Source: Pseudomonadota bacterium (GTDB lineage: Bacteria > Pseudomonadota > Gammaproteobacteria > SZUA-229). Taken from it: a DNA stretch of 12,285 nucleotides. A program made the translations under genes and the position numbers. The DNA is taken from assembly GCA_015222965.1 (NCBI GenBank), contig JADFWF010000259.1:1-12285 (forward strand), given 5' to 3'. The notes beneath the pieces are model-generated. The model was given only the letters and a program-made list of their open reading frames with translations, searched no databases and had not been told where the DNA came from. Shown here piece by piece: positions 5,912 to 12,285 of the stretch (position 1 is its first letter; the number at the start of each line of letters is the position of its first letter).

Positions 5912-8900
5912 TTACCAGCCGCAGGTATCACCGGTATGCTGCGTTGAGATATACTCCCAGGCAGCCTCGGAAGCACGGCCCTGTACCAGGTGGTTCTTCC
6001 ATTTATCCGTACAACCCCTGCGAGCCAGTGTCCTGGTACGGTCACCGTGACAACTGGTACAGACCGTATTCGTCGGATCTTCAAACGCAGGGTCACCGCC
6101 GACATGGCCAAATTTCGCCAGCTCTACCTTGTCCATCATCTCACGAGAGCTGCGTCCCTTGTAGGCGTGCTCTGTCCACGTCTTGTTGGTAGATGATATG
6201 TCAGCGCTATTATCCTGATGACAGTTCAGGCAGTAATCGACCAGCGGATCAGCCTCAGCGGTAAAGGTATGCATCCACGCAACCGCCGCTTCATAGTCAT
6301 CCTTGATAGGCTGTCCATTGTAGGTCAGTCCATCCTCGATATGACTAGGAACACCGACACCATTCACCTCGTGACATGTACCGCACTTCAGTGGACCATG
6401 TGAACCATCGTGGTTCAGTGCCGCAGCCTGTGCGTAAGTCGTGGTATCGATATTCGGCGTTACCGGATACAGACCATGGATCGACTCATGACAGCCCTGA
6501 CAGCTAATGTCCTGGTGACCTTTCGAGTAACGCATCAAGCTGGCTTTACGCGGGTAGTTAAATGGCGGATAAGCATTGATGTTGCCGCTCTGCTCAACAA
6601 ACGGTGCAGCGTGACAGTCCGCACAGTGTGGTTCACCGGCAGACAACCAGTGGTCACGACCATCGGTGGCTGCTGAGAATGGTACCGGTACTGCCACAGA
6701 ACCTGATGGTAGTGTCTTCTGTGCTGCGGCAACACAATCAGGTGTTGTACAGAAGTCCATCGCATTCACACTGAAGTCGCCATCGCCATCCGTAGTTCCA
6801 CAGATATGGAAAGCAGGACCACCCTCAGCACTACAGTCGATGAGACCAGTACCACCACCGGTTGAACATGAAGCTGCACTGCTAGTATTAACCTCAACCG
6901 TAGCCACAGCGCCATCATGGGCAGGGTCTATAGATCCTGCAAAATAACCGGCTACATAATTACACAGGCCAGGATCAGGCGCCCAGATCGCATAGGTATC
7001 ATCGACCGGGTTACTGCTCTTAGGATCCAGCCAGGAGATCGCCTGCGCTTCTGTGGTTCCAACAGCAGCAGCAACCGCTGCCAACGTTGGTTCAGCACGT
7101 GGATTGGCCGTACCTTCGTTGTGTACCAGGCTAGTCATATTTTCAGCCTTCCACATTTCCTGACCCAGCTGGTTATGACAGTTGGTACACCAGAGACCGT
7201 TTGCACCCGGTACGTCATTGGCAACGTTATCCGATATCCACTGTCCAACCGCATTCAGGTGTGCAGATGTCTCTACACCATCATTATCCTTATTAGGATT
7301 AGAGTGCACATCGCGACCGACGAAACAGCCGCCGTTGGCGCCACGATTATCACCGTTAGCATAATAGTTGGTACCTGCCAGGGTGATAGGGTAACCACTC
7401 ATGTCACCATCAGAACGGTGAGCCGGGTGACAACCCTGACAGCCACCATCACGACCCAGTGAGTCAGAGAAGGCAATCGGACCACCAGCAGCTTCGCTCT
7501 TGTGGTTATTATGCAAAGCCTCGGTCACCGGCGGAATCAGGTCACCGCCATGGGTCGCTGATTTAACCGCTGCGATCACGTTGTCCGCATGGCAACGCTG
7601 ACAGATCACGGATTCATGACCCAGGCGGGTGTTCTGCGGTGCTACACCACCCTCATCCGCACCAGGGTAGTTCGCCGTAAAGCTGGTGCCATGCTGAACA
7701 TCATGGCCGTTTAACATACTGATCGCCGCACTCTTCAGTCGAGCATACCAGTCGGCATCGCCGGCACCGGTATCGATATTGTAGTACGCAGTCCAGTAGT
7801 TATATTCCTGTGTCACCAGCGCATACTGTGCTGGATCATTGTTTGGACTGTTGTCTACCATCAGTTGACCGCCACCTTCAACAGCAGGTATATCGATCAT
7901 GACACCATCAGCTGGATTAGAGTGACAACGCTCACAGTTCGGAATATCGATCGGTGCAGTACCGAAACCGATCACCGGATTACCGCTGCTGTCCAGTGTC
8001 GCTGCCCCGATACCGCCATAAGCGTTTGGATCGTAGTCATGCATCTGTGCCTTCATGGCGACGAATGGGCGTACGGAGTCCTCGTCCACCAGTCCAGGAT
8101 CGGCGAAGAAGTCGATGGTGTCTTCAAACGGGGTCAGCGGCAGACCTAATGCTTCCCAGATATCGGGCGAAGTCAGCATGATCGGCAGATTTTCCAGCAC
8201 TTTCATCTGGGTATACACCACCGTACCGTGCTCACCGGAGAAGGTCAGCACGTTACCATTAGAGAAACCGGCACAATCGTTATCAGCACCACCTTCTGTC
8301 ACCGGCCCCATCGGATGCAGTGCTGGACCACAATTTTTTGGATAAACTACGTGACCGTTCACACCCAGGCGGATCTTGTCGGCATCCAGTGAGGTACCAG
8401 TCGAGTTACTGCCTTCCAGGTCTTCATAGAAATACAGATGGTTCCACACGGCATTCTGATAGTTGTCAGCACCGCCAGAGGTATCACCGTCACCCAGGAC
8501 AACACCATCAGAACCGTTATAGTTGCCAGTAACAAAAGTGCCATTTGCGTTCAGCGCAGCTGAATCGAACGTGGTGTTCCATGACATCAACGAGTTACCT
8601 TCCACCGCGCTGATCAGCGTGCTGGACTGCGCCTTACCGCGGCCATCGTTACGAGGTTGTGCATCATGCCAGTATCTCAGCACATATTTCTTGAAGTTAC
8701 CGTTTCCATCCAGCTCCATATCTCGGACCACGGTTTGACGGCCCAGCGCATCAAGGCCTTCGTTTGGATCACCTGCCATCAGCCTCGCAAAATCACTGCT
8801 ATCATTCGGATCGATGGTATTTGGTTTAACAACCTGTGCCAGGATAGAGTTGTAAGCTGGCAAGACACAGCAGTAAGCAAATTCGAAACCGGTACAGTGC

Positions 8901-9646
8901 ATGCCCAGCTCGTAGTTCATCATGATCTTGAAATCTGTCTGATCAGTAAAACCAGGGTCAATTGGCGGCGGGACATCGGTCACTGTAATCGTCACTGTTG
9001 CTGTATCTGTAAACTCACCATCAGACACTTCATAGGTAAATGAGTCATCACCTTCAAAACCACCATTAGAGGTATAAGTAAACGAACCATCTGTATTCAG
9101 GTTCAGATTACCATTAGATACATCGCTTATCAGATCTGAGACTACAAGCGGATCAAGCAATCCATCATCTTGATCGTTACCCAGAACGCCCGGTGCAGCC
9201 ACATTCAAGGTCTGAGTTGTCGTTGCATTGTAGGTATCATTGATAGCCGTTGGAGCAGTATTACCGCCGCCGGATACAACTGTAACTGTTGTACTGCAGT
9301 TCGCCGAATCACCTCTTTTGTCGGTGACATTGAGCAGCACATTATAATTCTCACCTGGAGTGGAATAAACAACATCCACACGGGTATCAGTAGAAGCACC
9401 GGGAACACCACCACCATCTGTAAAATCCCAGGTATAGGATTTTGCCCCCTTGCCTCCATCGGTATTACCATCAAAATTAATGGCCACACCAGCCGTCGCT
9501 GTAGCGTCAGTTGGTGTAATAGTACATGACAAAGGTGCTGGCTGAGCCGCCTGAACGCTGCCAATTGTCATTACCAAAAGTACGCTGGTGCAAGTTGCTA
9601 TAAAGGCTGTTTTTTTCAAGAACTGTTTCAGTAGACCTGTAAACAT
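5912..9646 (-). CDS. Large secreted nine-heme c-type cytochrome with PKD and cadherin/Ig-like domains
   Basis: 1244 residues. A signal peptide (about 1-33, VQA-AQ) precedes a PKD-like domain (about 38-125) and a cadherin/Big_9-type domain (about 129-225, with GVLGNDQDD and DSFTYEVSDG). A region holding GMHC (248-251) and CCVLPAYNS follows. Nine CXXCH heme sites begin at residues 571, 682, 736, 820, 1008, 1049, 1088, 1139 and 1196, so the first 570 residues carry none. A 184-residue gap between hemes 4 and 5 holds non-heme cysteines and a DGDGDF acidic loop. Hemes are attached in the periplasm. With no lipobox or anchor seen, the protein is probably surface-exposed or released and conducts electrons outward. 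AGGAGG lies 7 bases before the ATG. A sigma-54 promoter and activator sites precede it; a parvulin gene follows. The GMHC segment recalls large delta/gamma-proteobacterial cytochromes, but I cannot tie it to a characterised one. Confidence 0.92.
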   Translation of the reverse strand: MFTGLLKQFLKKTAFIATCTSVLLVMTIGSVQAAQPAPLSCTITPTDATATAGVAINFDGNTDGGKGAKSYTWDFTDGGGVPGASTDTRVDVVYSTPGENYNVLLNVTDKRGDSANCSTTVTVVSGGGNTAPTAINDTYNATTTQTLNVAAPGVLGNDQDDGLLDPLVVSDLISDVSNGNLNLNTDGSFTYTSNGGFEGDDSFTYEVSDGEFTDTATVTITVTDVPPPIDPGFTDQTDFKIMMNYELGMHCTGFEFAYCCVLPAYNSILAQVVKPNTIDPNDSSDFARLMAGDPNEGLDALGRQTVVRDMELDGNGNFKKYVLRYWHDAQPRNDGRGKAQSSTLISAVEGNSLMSWNTTFDSAALNANGTFVTGNYNGSDGVVLGDGDTSGGADNYQNAVWNHLYFYEDLEGSNSTGTSLDADKIRLGVNGHVVYPKNCGPALHPMGPVTEGGADNDCAGFSNGNVLTFSGEHGTVVYTQMKVLENLPIMLTSPDIWEALGLPLTPFEDTIDFFADPGLVDEDSVRPFVAMKAQMHDYDPNAYGGIGAATLDSSGNPVIGFGTAPIDIPNCERCHSNPADGVMIDIPAVEGGGQLMVDNSPNNDPAQYALVTQEYNYWTAYYNIDTGAGDADWYARLKSAAISMLNGHDVQHGTSFTANYPGADEGGVAPQNTRLGHESVICQRCHADNVIAAVKSATHGGDLIPPVTEALHNNHKSEAAGGPIAFSDSLGRDGGCQGCHPAHRSDGDMSGYPITLAGTNYYANGDNRGANGGCFVGRDVHSNPNKDNDGVETSAHLNAVGQWISDNVANDVPGANGLWCTNCHNQLGQEMWKAENMTSLVHNEGTANPRAEPTLAAVAAAVGTTEAQAISWLDPKSSNPVDDTYAIWAPDPGLCNYVAGYFAGSIDPAHDGAVATVEVNTSSAASCSTGGGTGLIDCSAEGGPAFHICGTTDGDGDFSVNAMDFCTTPDCVAAAQKTLPSGSVAVPVPFSAATDGRDHWLSAGEPHCADCHAAPFVEQSGNINAYPPFNYPRKASLMRYSKGHQDISCQGCHESIHGLYPVTPNIDTTTYAQAAALNHDGSHGPLKCGTCHEVNGVGVPSHIEDGLTYNGQPIKDDYEAAVAWMHTFTAEADPLVDYCLNCHQDNSADISSTNKTWTEHAYKGRSSREMMDKVELAKFGHVGGDPAFEDPTNTVCTSCHGDRTRTLARRGCTDKWKNHLVQGRASEAAWEYISTQHTGDTCGW

Positions 9647-9653
9647 GTCCCAT

Positions 9654-9659
9654 CCTCCT
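9654..9659 (-). promoter_or_regulatory. Consensus ribosome binding site of the cytochrome gene
   Basis: On the - strand AGGAGG lies 7 bases before the ATG at 9646. It is the only full-consensus Shine-Dalgarno among the complete genes here and fixes this start. It suggests high translation once the gene is transcribed. Confidence 0.85.
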
Positions 9660-9771
9660 AAGATTTTTTTATCATTTATTTATTGTCTAGAACACCCCGA
9701 ATATTTCATTCTGATGATCTTGACGCTATTATTATTTCGTCTGTACATAGTACATCGATGCATATTTGGAA

Positions 9772-9787
9772 AGCATATAACATGCCA
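9772..9787 (-). promoter_or_regulatory. Sigma-54 (-24/-12) promoter of the multiheme cytochrome gene
   Basis: The - strand reads TGGCATGTTATATGCT. The GG (9786-9785) and GC (9774-9773) have the correct 12-base offset, and the TGGCATG block equals that of the thioredoxin-operon promoter. The -12 element is ATGC rather than TTGC, so it is slightly weaker. Predicted +1 is near 9761, giving a leader of about 115 bases. Confidence 0.65.
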
Positions 9788-9796
9788 AAACTTCAA

Positions 9797-9812
9797 AGTG
9801 CCATAAGGCACT
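9797..9812. promoter_or_regulatory. Short perfect palindrome just upstream of the sigma-54 promoter
   Basis: AGTGCC-ATAA-GGCACT is a perfect 6-base inverted repeat centred about 43 bases before the predicted cytochrome start, just upstream of the -24 element. It could be an extra operator close to the polymerase. Its GGCAC arms also resemble -24 elements but lack a matching -12. Confidence 0.35.
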
Positions 9813-9864
9813 GTTTACTATATTTCTTAAGAATATCAGCAGATTATTATTGAGTAACATACAT

Positions 9865-9916
9865 GACAGTTACTGTCGCTGAGGTATGTCACTGTGGCAT
9901 TAGTGACTGCCATATA
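9865..9916. promoter_or_regulatory. Probable upstream activator sites of the cytochrome gene
   Basis: Two perfect inverted repeats lie here: GACAGT-T-ACTGTC (9865-9877) and GTCACT-N8-AGTGAC (9888-9907). TATGTCACTGTGGCAT (9885-9900) nearly repeats the - strand string at 2364-2348, in the same orientation relative to the promoter it would serve. TGCCATATATGCCA adds two further TGNCA half-sites. The cluster centres about 130 bases before the predicted start at 9761, a usual distance for sigma-54 activator sites. Confidence 0.5.
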
Positions 9917-9993
9917 TGCCATGCTGATGTGTGAAATGGCGTAAGTTAAAGTATAACTAAAGGTGTAAACATCCCCTAAAATAGTACCGTGAA

Positions 9994-10011
9994 AATTAAA
10001 GGGGTCGGTGA
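9994..10011 (+). repeat. Short dispersed repeat, copy 2 (AATTAAAGGGGTYGGTGA)
   Basis: This matches 731-748 at 17 of 18 bases. A GGGTC-type end recurs inverted at the far arm of the nearby hairpin (TTACTCTGACCC, ending at 10078), so 9994-10078 may be one decayed REP-like or miniature element. The rest of the 458-base gap (9647-10104) holds the cytochrome leader, promoter and operators; I see no gene in it. Confidence 0.35.
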
Positions 10012-10035
10012 CAAATGAGAATTATTTAATATTTA

Positions 10036-10078
10036 GGATCAGAGTAAAAACTCTTAGTAACAGTTCTTACTCTGACCC
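10036..10078 (-). terminator. 17-base-pair hairpin after the patatin-like gene
   Basis: On the - strand GGGTCAGAGTAAGAACT pairs with AGTTTTTACTCTGATCC around a 9-base loop, with two G-U wobbles. It starts 27 bases after the patatin stop codon. No clean T-run follows, so it may instead be part of a REP-like element that also stabilises or ends the transcript. The wobbles favour function as - strand RNA. Confidence 0.5.
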
Positions 10079-10104
10079 AGAATAACTAAGAATTCGTTAC
10101 AGGC

Positions 10105-12285
10105 TTATTTGCTTACATGCTGTTCCTCATCGGCACTCTCCTCCCGTAATCTTGATAACCAACGGCAGTAACAAAGACTTTCTTTATCCATAGAGTACAC
10201 ATCAGGATATGCTTTACAGCGCCTTTCATTTTTGCTGATGGTTAAATTGATCAGGTGCCATTTTTTAAGCATCTCATGATTGCCACATTCTTTGATGACT
10301 TTTCTTGCCAGATCCATGTTGCGCATGGAAGGCCTGATCCGAAAATACAATACTGCATCGCCATACGTGCCCGGTATGTTCTTTTTTCCCGACTTAAAGT
10401 ATGCCGGCCCGGTAATGATGAATCCAAAATTGAGATTTATATCTTGATTGGTATCATCAACAACCGGGTCGTTGGTTTTGACCTTAAGCGGGTAAACATG
10501 AAAAACAAATGGGTCCTGATTTTTCCTGAGCTTATCAATTGCCGCGACGTCTTCATGTTTTATATAGGCATTAATGAATTCTCTGATGAGAAGCGTTTCA
10601 TAATGGTGAAAGTTGTATTCACTCTGTGCTTTTTTCCAGTCGATTTCTTCAGCATCGTCATCATCAGATAAATGTAGAAATCTCACATCGTATTGTACTG
10701 ATTGATTGCCAGATTGTTGACCTGGTCTGCTGCCACAGGGTATTACTATATCAAATGGTTTCTCTTTGAACTCCAGATCTCCGGAATCCAGTCCAAGGCG
10801 GTATTCACAGAAAGACTGGAAACGAGCACCGTAGGTTCCAGCCGTCATCGTCCAGGTAAAACGCAGCATCTGTGACCACGACCAGCGGCGGAACAGGTTC
10901 ATCCAGCCACGGTTTCTTGGAGCGGCATACTCCAGGTCAAGGTGGCGGTCATAGTAGATCTGCTGCATGAACTGGATTAGGCGTTTACAAAAGTAGAACC
11001 CTGCTCTGAATTCCTCATAATCAGCGGGCAATAAACCTCGGCTTTTATCTACAGTATCAGCGATAGAATCATCTTCAGTGTCCTCTACAGGATCAGTAGA
11101 TCGCTTACCTGGATCCTTTTTATCAAAATGCTCTTTAGCTACTATTTGCAGATTCGGGTAGAGTTGTCCATCAAGAAAAACAAGGTGTTTATCAGTTCGC
11201 AACGTATCCATAATTGATTCGAGCTGCTCATCATGATCTTCAGGTTTCTGGCTGTACGGGTCAGAACCGGCATACCATTGTTTATGAAGTTCCATAACGA
11301 CGCGATCAATCCTGTCCTTTAGATTGGTTTCTTCTGAACGTGCAATATCTACTGCATTTTCGAGGACGGCCGTTGCAATATGCTCTCCCAGTGCCCGGTA
11401 GCTCTCAAACTGGGTCTCATCAAACCACTGATCAACTGTGCTTTCATGTGGGAAATCCTTATGGCTGTTCGCATATGTCTCTACACTTAGGGGTTCATCA
11501 CCGGTCAGCGAAGATTTGATATAGACAAGGATACCATCCGGCTGGTCCTTGTCAGCTTCACTATAACGGATGCAACCCACAGCGCAATGCCACTGGCTTT
11601 TACCGGTTTCAGAATCCCGTTTTATCTGTGAAACGTCGATATCGATAGGAACACCCAGATCAATCTGGCATTTTTCGAGTGCATTCCCCAGCCCTGAGAA
11701 TGTCATATCCGGGTCGGCCTCGGCATCACAGGCCACGATAATATAACAACGCCGGCGCACCAGTTCGTAGATGCCAAGGTTTTCAAAGTGGCCGCCGTCG
11801 GAGAGATAAACATAGTCGCTTTTTGAGTCGGTTTTGCCCAGCAGCTCATTCCAGAGATAAAGCAAACCCCACCCTGGAGCGCTTGACGAAATACGCATGG
11901 AGTTTTCTTTTGTGGTATTTGGCAACCACCAGCCGAGTCGGACATTAAATGTGGTCATCAGGAAAGTGAGCGCAGGTGATGAATGGTAGCCCATATTAGG
12001 GCTGGCAGCAGCGCCGGAAATAGTCATGGCTTTGCCTAGTGAAATGCCATGCGTATCCCCTGCGTAATGTTCACTTCCAACAAAACCACCGACACGCCCT
12101 ATGTTCTCTTTACCGGGTTTATTATCGTTTTCACCGCAGAATTCGTAACCACAGTACTGCGGGGTAAACGTAAAAGAAGCAGCTTTACGTTTTTGCCATG
12201 CGAGTCGTTTGCTGTCGACCAGGTTAATCGCAGCATTAATAATCAGGTAGGGTTCGGTACATTGTCTCTCCCTTCGATCACCTTC
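10105..12285 (-). CDS. Patatin-like phospholipase family protein, 5'-truncated
   Basis: The frame is open to the right edge, so the N-terminus lies outside; 726 residues are visible. The ATG at 12027 is internal, because 86 further in-frame codons precede it with family-like sequence (INAAINLV, RKAASFTFTPQYCGYEFC). The patatin fold's catalytic aspartate is visible as SDGGHFENLG, with D at residue 163 of the visible part (codon 11799-11797). The nucleophile Ser (GXSXG) should lie upstream, off-window. Patatins are Ser-Asp dyad acyl hydrolases of phospholipids. The long C-terminal half, with acidic runs such as DDDDAEE, has no domain I recognise. I associate the layout with large, partly membrane-bound patatin proteins in Gammaproteobacteria. 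It is separated from the cytochrome by regulatory DNA and is probably a functional stranger to it. Confidence 0.88.
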   Translation of the reverse strand, partial: EGDRRERQCTEPYLIINAAINLVDSKRLAWQKRKAASFTFTPQYCGYEFCGENDNKPGKENIGRVGGFVGSEHYAGDTHGISLGKAMTISGAAASPNMGYHSSPALTFLMTTFNVRLGWWLPNTTKENSMRISSSAPGWGLLYLWNELLGKTDSKSDYVYLSDGGHFENLGIYELVRRRCYIIVACDAEADPDMTFSGLGNALEKCQIDLGVPIDIDVSQIKRDSETGKSQWHCAVGCIRYSEADKDQPDGILVYIKSSLTGDEPLSVETYANSHKDFPHESTVDQWFDETQFESYRALGEHIATAVLENAVDIARSEETNLKDRIDRVVMELHKQWYAGSDPYSQKPEDHDEQLESIMDTLRTDKHLVFLDGQLYPNLQIVAKEHFDKKDPGKRSTDPVEDTEDDSIADTVDKSRGLLPADYEEFRAGFYFCKRLIQFMQQIYYDRHLDLEYAAPRNRGWMNLFRRWSWSQMLRFTWTMTAGTYGARFQSFCEYRLGLDSGDLEFKEKPFDIVIPCGSRPGQQSGNQSVQYDVRFLHLSDDDDAEEIDWKKAQSEYNFHHYETLLIREFINAYIKHEDVAAIDKLRKNQDPFVFHVYPLKVKTNDPVVDDTNQDINLNFGFIITGPAYFKSGKKNIPGTYGDAVLYFRIRPSMRNMDLARKVIKECGNHEMLKKWHLINLTISKNERRCKAYPDVYSMDKESLCYCRWLSRLREESADEEQHVSK

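Noticed and set aside
5990..9564. Many long open frames opposite or out of phase with the cytochrome gene (for example 6917-7462 + and 9205-9564 -)
   Set aside because: They lie wholly inside a coding region with signal peptide, domains and nine CXXCH motifs in the - strand frame. Their translations are low-complexity with no recognisable family and no ribosome sites.
5912..9646. An OmcZ-type CX14CH or other expanded heme motif in the cytochrome
   Set aside because: Every Cys-His pair preceded by a cysteine at heme spacing is a plain CXXCH. GCTDKWKNH near the C-terminus and GMHC near residue 250 do not fit a heme motif.
1..12285. tRNA, rRNA, CRISPR, insertion sequence or toxin-antitoxin genes
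   Set aside because: No cloverleaf, spaced repeat array, transposase motif or small paired genes were seen on either strand.

Overview
The window looks like a chromosomal segment of a gammaproteobacterium with an anaerobic or micro-oxic respiratory lifestyle. This rests on gene content only: sigma-54 control, an FNR-type site, a Fur-type site, periplasmic cytochrome c machinery, and an AMP-ligase/PlsC-type acyltransferase and large patatin-like protein of kinds I associate with Gammaproteobacteria. No rRNA, tRNA, CRISPR array or transposase gene is visible, and I cannot name a genus.

Layout. Positions 1-732 (+) hold the C-terminal part of a PlsC-type acyltransferase that runs off the left edge. 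It converges on a PAS/AAA+/Fis sigma-54 activator (880-2268, -). A divergent + strand pair follows: a secreted TlpA/ResA-type thioredoxin (2565-3095) and a secreted DUF2059 protein (3136-3597). Three - strand genes come next, in transcription order: a 1244-residue secreted nine-heme c-type cytochrome with N-terminal PKD and cadherin/Ig-like domains (9646-5912), a SurA-like parvulin lipoprotein (5731-4220) and a small secreted four-cysteine protein (4068-3634). A 458-base regulatory gap separates the cytochrome from a patatin-like phospholipase (-, 10105 past the right edge).

Main reading. The DNA supports a self-contained regulatory circuit. The activator gene has a perfect FNR-type palindrome centred at -41.5 from a start predicted by a TATGTT -10 box, which is class II geometry. 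The thioredoxin operon and the cytochrome gene each have a -24/-12 sigma-54 promoter of the form TGGCATG-N4-(T/A)TGCT. Each also has, 110-140 bases upstream of its predicted start, a cluster of TGNCA half-sites that includes a near-identical element (TATGTCA, 1-2 bases, TGTGGCAT). The sites next to the activator gene overlap its own -10 region, which suggests feedback.

Inferred function: low oxygen (FNR) raises the activator, whose cysteine/histidine-rich PAS domain senses an unknown redox or metal signal. The activator then switches on a very large secreted multiheme cytochrome together with helpers for making it: a periplasmic thioredoxin that could keep CXXCH cysteines reduced and a periplasmic foldase. 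This would be an extracellular or outer-surface electron-transfer module. The cytochrome family itself I cannot assign to a characterised protein. The end genes (acyltransferase, patatin) are lipid-metabolism genes and probably unrelated to the module.
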